A stretch of 64,000 nucleotides of DNA from a virus. Of this stretch, positions 18,712 through 27,450 are shown piece after piece (within the stretch, counting starts at the first letter, position 1; every line of letters begins with the position of its first letter). The notes under the pieces are model-generated. The model ran no database searches, had not been told where the DNA came from, and saw only the letters and a program-made list of their open reading frames with translations. The stretch lies in IMG/VR virus record IMGVR_UViG_3300049846_001128, positions 20,741 through 84,740 of that record. The stretch is one strand, 5' to 3'. The translations under genes and the position numbers were made by a program.

Positions 18712-21700
18712 ATGCCTAGCCTAACCGCAAGCCGTGGATTAATTACAAGTCCAAACGAGTTAGCTAGACCTGACGGAGCACTTGAAATAGCTGATAATGT
18801 TGTTATTGACTACGACAACACTATAGAACAACGTCGAGGTTTTGCTGAGTTTGGAGATGCTACTCCTGACGATGAGCAGATTAAACAATTATTAGTTTAT
18901 AAAGGTAGGATATTAAGGCATTATGCCGATAAGCTTGCGTTTGACTCTACTGGTTCAGGATCATTTGTAGAGTTTAATGGAAGTTATATGGAATTAGCCA
19001 CTAAGCTTCGTATTAAATATCTAGAGTCTAACGGAAACCTATATTTCACAACAACAGAAGGGATTAAAAAAATCTCTGCTCTTTCAGCATCTGATTTCAC
19101 ATCTAACGCGGGATATATCACAAACGCTGGTGGAGTTAAGGCTGTAGGATTAGAAGGTAAAATAAAACCAGAGGCATCTGGGTGGCTTCCGGCTCAGTCA
19201 AAAGTTGGCTACAGGATTGCTTGGGGAATAAAAGATGCTAATAATAACGTAATACGTGGTGTCCCAAGCTCTAGATTAGTTATTACAAACAGCTCTAGTG
19301 ATGTAAATATTGGTGAGAGATTTACTGTTACAGTATTGAATCATGCTGGTATTTCAGACTCTGACTATTTTACTTTTGACACTCCTTCAAACAAGTTTGC
19401 TTTGTGGTTTGATAAAACAGGTTCTGCTACAGCTCCTGTTGCTGCTGAACTTCTTAATCGCTCTCTCTATAAGGTTGACATTAAAAACTTAACCCTCGAC
19501 AACGATGTAGCTGCTCAAATTGCAGCAGTTTTATCAACTATATCAGATATTAGCGTTGAGATCAGTACGAATGAAGTAACTGTCAGCAACGTAGATGGTG
19601 GGGATGTTTTAGACGCGTCAAACGGTACTTTAGACCCTGCTGACGTAATAGTATCTACAATATATAACGGACAGACTGCGGTGGGTACTCCTGCTAATGT
19701 GCAGTTGACCTTCACAGTGCCTTACGGTGTTGATTCTGACTTATATTTCTATGAGGTTTATAGAACGGCAGTCACAACAGTAACAACTGGCGTTACATTG
19801 TCCGATCTTGATCCGGGCGATGAGTGTCAAAAAGTTTACGAGTCAGGCGTTACTCAAGCTGAAATTACTGCAGGGTCTGTAGTGGTTGATGACATCACTC
19901 CAGATACTTTCAGGGAAGGCGGAGCTTACTTATATACAAATCCTGTTACAGGAGAAGGTATATTACAAGCGAATGAAGCACCTCCTATTGCTAAAGATAT
20001 TGCCTTGTTTAAAGGCTCTGTTTTCTATGCAAACACGAAAGAAAGACACAGAAACCAGATAAACCTATTGTCAGTGTCTGACTTTATTTCAGGAAGCTCC
20101 AAAATACATATAGGTAATTCAAACGGAGTAAGAACGTACACATTTAGAGGCATTGCTGAGGTTTTGGATTTTACAGTTAAGCCCAAATCTGAAACGGTTG
20201 GAAATAGCTATGCTATCATTAACTCAGCTCAAGATAGGATTAAGTATAAAATATGGTTTGATAAAGGTGAGATTTACCATACGTTTAACTCAACAACAGA
20301 TGTTGATGATGCAACAGAAACCATCACCGTTGTTAATCATGGTTTCGCTGACGGGGACTCTGTTATAGCAGGAGGTGTTTTACCTACGGGATTAACCTCT
20401 GGTAATACTTACTATGTTATAAACAGAACCGCTAACACATTTCAACTATCTTCTATGGTTGGAGGGCTAGCTATAGATTTGACTGATGTGGTGGGAAATG
20501 GTACACTGACCCACCTCCCTATCGAACCTGTGGTAGCAGACACTATATCTCTTAGAGTAGCTCTGGAAACATACCCTGATACGCTTCAAGGCTCTGCAGA
20601 CGCTTTTGTTGATGCTTTTTTTGACATATCTGATTTCAGTCCAGAAGATCAAGGCTCTGGGTTGGTAAGAGTTTTCAACACAGACAACGGAGCATCTACT
20701 GACCCATCAGAATCCACCCCTGCTTCTAGCTGGACTATTAGTGTAAACACTCAAGGAGCTGGAGAAGACGCTGGCTTAGGCTATGTGTTATTGTCAGGAT
20801 TATCCTCTGTTGGTCAATCTGTTGAGGACACAGCTCGCTCTCTTGAGAGAGTCATAAACAAAGACCCTAATAGTTCGGTAAATGCATTTTACTTATCAGG
20901 TCCAACAGACCTTCCCGGTATTCTTCTCTTAGAGGCAAGAAGCTTGTCAGACACTGCGTTTTATGTGGCAGTTAACGACTCTACTATTTCAGATAAATGG
21001 AACCCTTCATTACCACTCTCTGCTACTATAACTGATATTCAAATAGTAGGAAACTTGTTCACTACCAGCTCCGCTCATAACTTCTCTACCGGAGATAAAG
21101 TTTACATTAACGACAATCCAAACGGTACTTCAGTGGAGTTTTCAGGAGTGTATACAGTAGCTACTACTCCAAGTGCTACAGAATTTACACTCGCTTCAAT
21201 TACTGTAACAATAAACCAATCTGCTATTAGTGGACTAGTGTTTGAAACAACAGTAGCTTCTGATAACTCTGCAAATCAGAACAGGGTTTATTTCTCTAAA
21301 CCTTACCAGCCTGAAGCTGTGCCTTTGGTTAATTACATAGACATTGGACCTAAAGATAAAGCCATTCAGAGAATATTGGCTCTGAGAGACTCTTTAATTG
21401 TTCTAAAAGAAGAAGGTGTTTACTTAATATCAGGTCCATCTGCTCCGGATTTTTCAGTAAGGCTTGTAGATAGCTCGGCTTTAACACTGGCTCCAGACAC
21501 GGCTGTTAACCTTAACAATCTTATATATGTCTTAACAACTCAAGGAGTAGTCACAGTCTCTGAAACTGGAGTTGGAGTATTATCTAGAAATATCGAGAAC
21601 AAAATTCAAGAAATTGCAAACTCTAAATATGACTACAAGCTTACCAGCTGGGGAGTGGCATCAGAGTCGGATCGTTGCTACATCATCTGGCTACCTTCTA

Positions 21701-22764
21701 AGCCATCGGACACTGTTGCAACACAGGCGTTTAGATATAACACGTTTACTCGAGCGTGGACTAGATGGACAAAACCGGCTAATTGTGGTCTAGTAAATCT
21801 CGAAGACGATAAGATTTATTTAGGAGATGCTTCTGGCAGATATTATGTACTAAGGGAAAGAAAAAATCTTGAACGACAGGACTACGCTGATCGCGACTTT
21901 ACGCTCCAGCTACCGACTGAATTCGTGAATGGTACAACTTATGATATTTCCTCAGCTATTGAAATTGAGGCAGGGGATGTGTTAGTTCAAGAACAGTATG
22001 TAGACATTAACAAGTTCAACAGAATGTTAAAAAAGTTAGACAGAGAAGTTGCTTTGTCTGGAACCTATTTGAGTGAGCTTGAAATGGTTATTGGCGATAA
22101 CATGGAAGTTTCAATACTTGCCTTGTGGAATAAACTCACCTCTGATGGAATTACGCTATCCCCTTTATCTGGAGGAAACACTGCAGTTCAACTACAAACT
22201 GACTTCAACTCCATAGTGTCAGTTTTAAACGATCCACTGTCAATAACTGGAGCTAAGGACTATAAAACAGCCGATGATTTGCTAGTTTACGAAACTCTAA
22301 TCTTGGACGTTAATATTCCTGCAAATCAAGTCACGGTAAAATTCAGCACTAACTTTCTAGTTGGAAACGTGCAAGTGTTTAAAGCCATTAAGAGTAAAGT
22401 TCAGTATGTTCCTCAGCATTTTGGAAAGCCTGAAACTACTAAGCAAATATCGGAAGGTACGTTTATATTTGACCAGACAAACTTCTGGGGAGGAACTGTT
22501 GGTTACTCAACAGACAGGTCTTATGACTTCTCCAGCATAAGCTTCACAGAGAAAGGACCGGGAAACTGGGCTGGCTTTGACTGGGGTAGTGCAGTCTGGG
22601 GAGGTGGAGGTAATGAAGTACCTGTTAGAGTTTTTGTGCCAAGAGAGAAGACTCGTTGCCGATATATTCATATCCAGTTCATGCACAGTAATGCAAGAGA
22701 GAAGTGGAGACTGTTAGGAGTATCTCTGGAACCTAGAGAAGTTTCTCCACGAGGGTACAGATAA
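18712..22764 (+). CDS. Large tail nozzle-like protein
   Basis: This 1350-residue protein starts with a segment typical of podovirus tail nozzle/stabilisation proteins (SRGLITSPNELARPDGALEIADNVVI, about residues 5-30), followed by beta-propeller-like repeats (VYKGRILRHYADKLAF). Residues about 860-970 carry conserved blocks (NRVYFSKPYQPEAVP, VYLISGPSAPDFSVRLVD). Two small insertion domains ('HGF.DGD' near 535, 'HNFSTGDKVYI' near 785) are paralogous to the one in 17512-18708. It is much longer than T7 gp12, so it probably also forms extra tail or baseplate structure. Confidence 0.65.
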   Translation: MPSLTASRGLITSPNELARPDGALEIADNVVIDYDNTIEQRRGFAEFGDATPDDEQIKQLLVYKGRILRHYADKLAFDSTGSGSFVEFNGSYMELATKLRIKYLESNGNLYFTTTEGIKKISALSASDFTSNAGYITNAGGVKAVGLEGKIKPEASGWLPAQSKVGYRIAWGIKDANNNVIRGVPSSRLVITNSSSDVNIGERFTVTVLNHAGISDSDYFTFDTPSNKFALWFDKTGSATAPVAAELLNRSLYKVDIKNLTLDNDVAAQIAAVLSTISDISVEISTNEVTVSNVDGGDVLDASNGTLDPADVIVSTIYNGQTAVGTPANVQLTFTVPYGVDSDLYFYEVYRTAVTTVTTGVTLSDLDPGDECQKVYESGVTQAEITAGSVVVDDITPDTFREGGAYLYTNPVTGEGILQANEAPPIAKDIALFKGSVFYANTKERHRNQINLLSVSDFISGSSKIHIGNSNGVRTYTFRGIAEVLDFTVKPKSETVGNSYAIINSAQDRIKYKIWFDKGEIYHTFNSTTDVDDATETITVVNHGFADGDSVIAGGVLPTGLTSGNTYYVINRTANTFQLSSMVGGLAIDLTDVVGNGTLTHLPIEPVVADTISLRVALETYPDTLQGSADAFVDAFFDISDFSPEDQGSGLVRVFNTDNGASTDPSESTPASSWTISVNTQGAGEDAGLGYVLLSGLSSVGQSVEDTARSLERVINKDPNSSVNAFYLSGPTDLPGILLLEARSLSDTAFYVAVNDSTISDKWNPSLPLSATITDIQIVGNLFTTSSAHNFSTGDKVYINDNPNGTSVEFSGVYTVATTPSATEFTLASITVTINQSAISGLVFETTVASDNSANQNRVYFSKPYQPEAVPLVNYIDIGPKDKAIQRILALRDSLIVLKEEGVYLISGPSAPDFSVRLVDSSALTLAPDTAVNLNNLIYVLTTQGVVTVSETGVGVLSRNIENKIQEIANSKYDYKLTSWGVASESDRCYIIWLPSKPSDTVATQAFRYNTFTRAWTRWTKPANCGLVNLEDDKIYLGDASGRYYVLRERKNLERQDYADRDFTLQLPTEFVNGTTYDISSAIEIEAGDVLVQEQYVDINKFNRMLKKLDREVALSGTYLSELEMVIGDNMEVSILALWNKLTSDGITLSPLSGGNTAVQLQTDFNSIVSVLNDPLSITGAKDYKTADDLLVYETLILDVNIPANQVTVKFSTNFLVGNVQVFKAIKSKVQYVPQHFGKPETTKQISEGTFIFDQTNFWGGTVGYSTDRSYDFSSISFTEKGPGNWAGFDWGSAVWGGGGNEVPVRVFVPREKTRCRYIHIQFMHSNAREKWRLLGVSLEPREVSPRGYR

Positions 22765-23174
22765 TGGCTAAGCTCTCCGACATTAGAAGAATTATACCAG
22801 AAGACTTTGCAAAAGAAGACAGAGATGCTGCTGAGAAAATAGCTGGCTCTTATAACGAGTTCGCTGACGAGGTTTATCAGCTTATAAACGGGAACTTAGA
22901 CTTTTCCAATCTGGCAAGAAACAAAGTAACTGTTGATGTTACTTTTAAAACAGATGGCACACCCAACGTTCCAACAAATATTGGAACAACACTGTCTTCA
23001 GTCTCCATGATTCACATTGGGAATGTTCAAAACATGACCAATTCATCCGAGAGACTTACGTCCACTCCTTTTATATCGTGGACTTTTATAGGCAGTGGCA
23101 TTGTTAAGCTCAATTATGGCATTGGATTTACAGCTGGAAGAAAATATAGGTTAACGCTTGAGCTGGTTAAATAA
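22764..23174 (+). CDS. Hypothetical tail protein after the nozzle gene
   Basis: This 136-residue protein starts at an ATG overlapping the TAA of the nozzle gene (TAATG). It has a helical N-terminal third and a beta-rich remainder. No family is recognised. It closes this transcript unit, and the next 350 bases contain no clear gene. Confidence 0.5.
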   Translation: MAKLSDIRRIIPEDFAKEDRDAAEKIAGSYNEFADEVYQLINGNLDFSNLARNKVTVDVTFKTDGTPNVPTNIGTTLSSVSMIHIGNVQNMTNSSERLTSTPFISWTFIGSGIVKLNYGIGFTAGRKYRLTLELVK

Positions 23175-23522
23175 GCAATTTTAGACATAGCTTTACTTAT
23201 ACAGAACAATTGTTCCTTGAAAGTAAAACCAGTCGCTTGCGAGCAAATTGGGCGAAAGGCTTGGGCTTTTAACCTAAATTTCTCTCTTCTTCAGTGGTCC
23301 AAGTTAGAAGTAACACTGATACTAGCTGGCTTTCCGCTGGGTACTTAGTGGCTTTGCGACACCCAGATGACTATTTCGTTTCCTACGCCGGGTCATACAT
23401 CGGATTCACTTGTAAATCCTCTATTTCACGGTCCAAACTAGCGAAGATAAGTCCTTGATTTCTCAAAGACTCTAATAGTATAAAGTATTTGGTAGCTTTT
23501 GTCAATAGAAATAGTAAATTAG
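23175..23522 (+). other. Non-coding stretch with several hairpins; candidate structured RNA
   Basis: No reading frame with a ribosome site is seen on either strand. Inverted repeats are TCGC-TT-GCGA near 23233, TCAGTG (23291-23296) with CACTGA (23314-23319), and CTGGGT (23337-23342) with ACCCAG (23361-23366). Base composition looks richer in G and C than the flanking genes. It precedes the promoter-like motif at 23523. It could be a small RNA, the 3' end of the nozzle transcript or a decayed insertion. No tRNA T-arm was found. Confidence 0.4.
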
Positions 23523-23536
23523 CAACCTTATAGTGT
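23523..23536 (+). promoter_or_regulatory. Candidate phage late promoter, copy 5 (ejection-protein cluster)
   Basis: CAACCTTATAGTGT is identical to the copy at 5823. It lies 13 bases before the ATG at 23550 with AGGTGAGGG between, the ideal place for the promoter of the internal-protein genes. Confidence 0.6.
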
Positions 23537-23549
23537 AGGTGAGGGCATA

Positions 23550-26147
23550 ATGGCATATCTACAAGATGACGAACAAGACGAGAACGCGCAAGGGTTAAAT
23601 CAAACCTTAGCACCTAGTCAAACAGCTCAGCCTGAACAAGAGCAACAACCTGCTCAACCTCAGCAAACATCGCAACCCGCCACTATCGGGTCTTCCGCTA
23701 GTCCTACCACACAAGCATCAAGCTCCCCAACACAAGTTAATCAAAAGGCTGGATCAGGTACTTTTACTAATCTTAAGAAATATTTACAAGCTAATCAGGG
23801 TAATAGAATTGCTTCTGCTGCAACTCAAAAAGTTGCCAATTTAGGAACTGGGGCGCAAAGAGGTATTCAAACCGCTCAAACTGGTTTCGGTCAGAAGGTT
23901 GAACAAGGTACTTTAAAAGACAGGCAAAAAGCTGTTCAAGACGTTACTGCCACAACTCAAGCCGCTCGTCAAGTTCAAGCTCAACAGCCTCAACAACAGC
24001 AAGGAGTTTTAGACGTTAACACTCCGACTGCCAATGCTGCTGCCACTGCCGCTCCAGCTCCTACACCTCAAGTGACTCAACCACAGTACTTAACTGATGA
24101 GCAAAAAAATCGTTTTGCTGAGGTTATTAACGCACAATACGAAGGACCGGAATCTATTCGACAAGCTGGGCTTTTACAACCAGCTCTAGAGAGAGTGCAG
24201 GAAGCAAGTCGTCAAATAAGAAACACGCAATCTACTCAAGGTCGTGAAGAGTTACTCAGATCAATGTTTGCCAAGAACCGAGACTACACTCAAGGTCAAA
24301 GCAAGCTAGACGCGTTACTTCTCAACACTTCTCAGCAGGGTGTGAATCAGTTACAACAGGCTGCAAAAGCTGGAGGAAATCTTCAACAGCAGCTTCAACA
24401 GGCTGAGAATCTGTCCCAAAACTTGGCGAAAAATCGTGCTCAGGAAATTGCTGGAATTCGCGAACAAGCTAGGAATGTTTTTACTGGCGAAAGAACTGCC
24501 GAAGAGCAAGCCACTGAGCAAAGAATTACAGACCTTATCGAAACTCCAGCAAAAGACGAGGGCGGAAATCCAATACCTAAGCTCGATGCTAAAGGAAATG
24601 CTGTACTAGACCCTGAAGGGAAACCTGTATATCTAACAGAATGGGAAAGACTTCCTGAGCATTTTCGTCAATCCTTGATGAATAAAAGTAAGTCCAACAA
24701 AGTTATCAAAGCCGAACAGATAGCAGGTCTTAAAGAGCAATATGCACCGCAGATACAAGCGTATAATGCAGCTAAAGTAAACGTAGATAATTTGCAGAAA
24801 CAGGCAAGCGATTTAAATCGCAGAATAGTTCAGGCTAGTTTTAAGATTTCAGAAGATAATGCAAATGGCGGCCCCATTGATTCAGCAGCCGAGAGGAAGT
24901 TCTTAGAAAAAGCTGCTCCAAATTTGGAAAAACTTAAGCAGCAATTAAATCAAAGTAAGAAAGAGCTATTGTCTATTGAAAAATCACCTGAGTATAAACA
25001 ATATCAAGCTCAGGTAGCTCAAGCTAATAAAATGAACATGAATCAGTGGGTGCTTTCTCCAGAAGAGGCGGCAATTCTTGGCGTTGCTTCAGGTGAAGGC
25101 TTGTATAACATGCGCCCAGATGACATTCGCACAGTTCAGGCTGAGCGTGAAAAATTAATCACTCAGGATGAATTTGCCAGACAACAAGCTCTGGCTCAAT
25201 TAGCTGGACTTGACGCTGCAAAATTACTACAAAAAGATTTAAAGTATAAAGATCAATCAAAAGCAGGAACTCAGAATTTAATGAGTGCCTTAGATACTGA
25301 AGCGTTTAGAAACCAGCTCAATGAAGCCCAAAGACTTTTTGAAGAAAGCGCAGAAGGAGCAACTCTAACAGGAGTCGGTAAGAAGAAAGTATCTCGCGGA
25401 AATATGTTTGGTAAGAAAACAAAGACTTACAAAGCTCAAGTTAAAGGCAATGTTGCTGACATGCTTAAACAAGCTGGTTACGATATTGACAAGATTGACC
25501 CCGGACAAGCTCAATCAATCCTAACAGATGAAGACATGCTTAGCCGATTTCTCGGAGCCACAGACACACAAAGAGCGGAACAGGGAAATGTAGGTTTTAG
25601 CGGAGCTGAAGGTTCCGTAACAGGAGCTGGTGTAGGCACAACAGTAGGCTCTGCCGTACCGGGAGTTGGGACAGGAATCGGAGCTGCAATTGGGGCAGGA
25701 GTGGGTGGAGCTGTTGGAACTAATAGTAGTCTTGACAATCTGCAATATACATCAGACATGCTCAAAGAACTTGAAGAAAAGTTTGGAATTAAAGGAGCTG
25801 GAGCGATAGGTCAAGCTATTCAAACAGGAAGATCAAAAGCTGGGGATTTAGCCGGAACTTACTTACAATTAAATCCATTCACTAATGTTGTGGATGATGT
25901 TGGTAAGAAATTAGGGCTTGGTTCTTTATCGAGTGGAATTGCTGGAGCCATCGGTGGAATTGATACTGGAGCTATGAAAGCCTACGGAAGTGCTATTGCC
26001 AAAAGAAACGCCATTATGGATTTAGAGAAGAAGTACGCCAATTATTTGAAAGGTCAAGGTTTTGCAAATCGTGCCAATATCGCAGACACCGAGACAACTC
26101 GCGCTAGAACCCAAGCACTTCTTGATTTATTAAGCAGGAAGGGTTAA
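23550..26147 (+). CDS. Internal virion (ejection) protein with glycine-zipper segment
   Basis: This 865-residue protein has a Gln/Pro/Ser-rich disordered first 75 residues and long Gln/Ala helices after that. Around residues 685-728 is a glycine-zipper run (GVGTTVGSAVPGVGTGIGAA and continuing), a pattern that inserts into membranes. Together with location after the tail genes and before the lysozyme, this fits a podovirus ejection protein that forms a channel through the host envelope. No enzyme motif is visible. Confidence 0.65.
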   Translation: MAYLQDDEQDENAQGLNQTLAPSQTAQPEQEQQPAQPQQTSQPATIGSSASPTTQASSSPTQVNQKAGSGTFTNLKKYLQANQGNRIASAATQKVANLGTGAQRGIQTAQTGFGQKVEQGTLKDRQKAVQDVTATTQAARQVQAQQPQQQQGVLDVNTPTANAAATAAPAPTPQVTQPQYLTDEQKNRFAEVINAQYEGPESIRQAGLLQPALERVQEASRQIRNTQSTQGREELLRSMFAKNRDYTQGQSKLDALLLNTSQQGVNQLQQAAKAGGNLQQQLQQAENLSQNLAKNRAQEIAGIREQARNVFTGERTAEEQATEQRITDLIETPAKDEGGNPIPKLDAKGNAVLDPEGKPVYLTEWERLPEHFRQSLMNKSKSNKVIKAEQIAGLKEQYAPQIQAYNAAKVNVDNLQKQASDLNRRIVQASFKISEDNANGGPIDSAAERKFLEKAAPNLEKLKQQLNQSKKELLSIEKSPEYKQYQAQVAQANKMNMNQWVLSPEEAAILGVASGEGLYNMRPDDIRTVQAEREKLITQDEFARQQALAQLAGLDAAKLLQKDLKYKDQSKAGTQNLMSALDTEAFRNQLNEAQRLFEESAEGATLTGVGKKKVSRGNMFGKKTKTYKAQVKGNVADMLKQAGYDIDKIDPGQAQSILTDEDMLSRFLGATDTQRAEQGNVGFSGAEGSVTGAGVGTTVGSAVPGVGTGIGAAIGAGVGGAVGTNSSLDNLQYTSDMLKELEEKFGIKGAGAIGQAIQTGRSKAGDLAGTYLQLNPFTNVVDDVGKKLGLGSLSSGIAGAIGGIDTGAMKAYGSAIAKRNAIMDLEKKYANYLKGQGFANRANIADTETTRARTQALLDLLSRKG

Positions 26148-26150
26148 GTC

Positions 26151-26513
26151 GTGAAGAATCCTTCACTCTACGCTGATTTTGTTAAAGAGACAGTTGGTTG
26201 GGAAACTTTAGAAGATTCTAACAGTTTTGTAACCTATGAAATACAGAAGATTAAAGGTATTCACAACCTTAAAGTTATAGAAATGTTCATCTCCAAAGAA
26301 GCCCGTGGACAAAGAAAATGGGAAGATTTGATGGACAAGATTGAGCAAGTTGCCAAAGAGAATGAGTGTAAAACTATTTCTGCCCAAATCTCTAAAAGCA
26401 CTAGCGAATTTACGCAGCAAAGAACTGCACACTTATGCAGACTTAACGGAATGCAAAAAACATACGAAGATATTTACCAAATTATCTACAGTAGAGGAAT
26501 AAGAAATGAGTAA
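26151..26513 (+). CDS. GNAT-like acetyltransferase-fold protein
   Basis: This 120-residue protein starts at GTG. Residues about 38-80 follow the GNAT layout: a beta strand (NLKVIEMFIS), then the acyl-CoA loop region (KEARGQRKWEDLMDKIEQVA), then a strand and helix ending in a GF-like position (RLNGMQKTY). Similar small GNAT-like proteins occur beside ejection-protein genes in podophages. The usual RGxGxG/A loop is degenerate (RGQRKW), so catalytic activity is uncertain and it may be structural. Confidence 0.55.
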   Translation: MKNPSLYADFVKETVGWETLEDSNSFVTYEIQKIKGIHNLKVIEMFISKEARGQRKWEDLMDKIEQVAKENECKTISAQISKSTSEFTQQRTAHLCRLNGMQKTYEDIYQIIYSRGIRNE

Positions 26514-27369
26514 GAACGCCGGAAAATCGGAAATGTCAGAATCAAATGACTTAATGCGAGCAAACATTGCCCGTCTTGAAGCCATTGGAATTCCAACCAT
26601 TGAGGCGCAAAAAATAGCACTTCAAAACCCTGAATTAGTTGAGCCATTAATCGCTGAACAGCTTGGTGCTTCTGCAATGCAAGACGTTCAAATGGACCCT
26701 CGCCTTATGGCGGCTCAACGAGCTGCTTTGGACGAAATGACTGGGTTAGGGCAGACAGGTCTTGGTGCTGAGGATAGAACTGCTTTTAACCAGCTAAGAA
26801 GACAAGCCGCAGCCGCTGCTGAGGCTCAACAAGCTTCTACCTTGCAAGAAATGGCTTCTCGTGGTATGCTCGACTCTGGTGCAAATCTTGCAGCTCAGTT
26901 AGCAGCAGGACAAGCTCAGGCTGACAGAATGAGTCAGGAAGGTGATAGAATTGCAGCTTCTGCCGCTGAGGCAAGAAGAGCAGCTTTAGGACAGCAAGCA
27001 AATATGGCAAGTCAAATGTCAGCTCAAGACATTGGCTTAAAAACAGGCAAGGCTTCAGCAGCTGACACTATTGCTCAGTTTAATGCTCAGCAAAGAGCCG
27101 GTGTAGGCGCAGCTAATAAAGCGTACGAGCAGCAAAGAGCCAACCAACTTGCAGGTCTTAGACAGCAAGAGGAAATACATAACAGAGGACTTGTTCAGCA
27201 GCAGTTCCAAAATAAGATTCAAAAAGCTGGGGGAGTTGCTCAGCAGCAAAGCCAAATGGCTGCTAATCTTCAGAACCAAGCAGCTGCAGCTCAACAGGCT
27301 CAGCAAGCAATGACTTCTGGATTATTAAACCTTGGCGGAACTTTAGGAGCCGCAGCTATAAAAAAGTAG
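26506..27369 (+). CDS. Ala/Gln-rich internal virion protein (zero-frame product)
   Basis: This 287-residue protein is rich in Ala and Gln and almost entirely helical (MAAQRAALDEM, QQAQQAMTSG), ending in a short hydrophobic Gly-rich segment and IKK. It overlaps the acetyltransferase-like gene by eight bases. Composition and location fit an internal core/ejection protein like gp14 of T7. The gene ends at a -1 frameshift site, so a longer product is probably also made. Confidence 0.65.
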   Translation: MSKNAGKSEMSESNDLMRANIARLEAIGIPTIEAQKIALQNPELVEPLIAEQLGASAMQDVQMDPRLMAAQRAALDEMTGLGQTGLGAEDRTAFNQLRRQAAAAAEAQQASTLQEMASRGMLDSGANLAAQLAAGQAQADRMSQEGDRIAASAAEARRAALGQQANMASQMSAQDIGLKTGKASAADTIAQFNAQQRAGVGAANKAYEQQRANQLAGLRQQEEIHNRGLVQQQFQNKIQKAGGVAQQQSQMAANLQNQAAAAQQAQQAMTSGLLNLGGTLGAAAIKK

Positions 27370-27449
27370 ATAGCAGTGGTCCAGACGCAGCTGGTGGAAC
27401 TACTGCATACAGCACAGATTATTTAAACGGTAATACAGGAAAATATTAG
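27360..27449 (+). promoter_or_regulatory. Programmed -1 frameshift signal and 27-residue C-terminal extension
   Basis: The last codons read ATA AAA AAG TAG, giving the slippery heptamer A AAA AAG (27360-27366) in the correct phase, right before the stop. After six bases a hairpin pairs GCAGTGGTCC (27373-27382) with GGAACTACTGC (27396-27406), ten base pairs with one bulged A. Slipping by -1 opens a frame of 27 codons starting VDSSGPDAAGG and ending NGNTGKY at TAG 27447-27449, two bases before the next ATG. Heptamer, spacing and structure match known -1 sites such as dnaX. Confidence 0.75.
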
Positions 27450-27450
27450 C

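Noticed and set aside
23175-23522. tRNA gene in the non-coding stretch
   Set aside because: No T-arm, acceptor pairing or CCA-adjacent structure could be found on either strand.
23383-23613. Minus-strand 76-codon open frame across the non-coding region
   Set aside because: It runs antisense into the late ejection-protein gene, lacks a ribosome site and opposes all neighbouring transcription.
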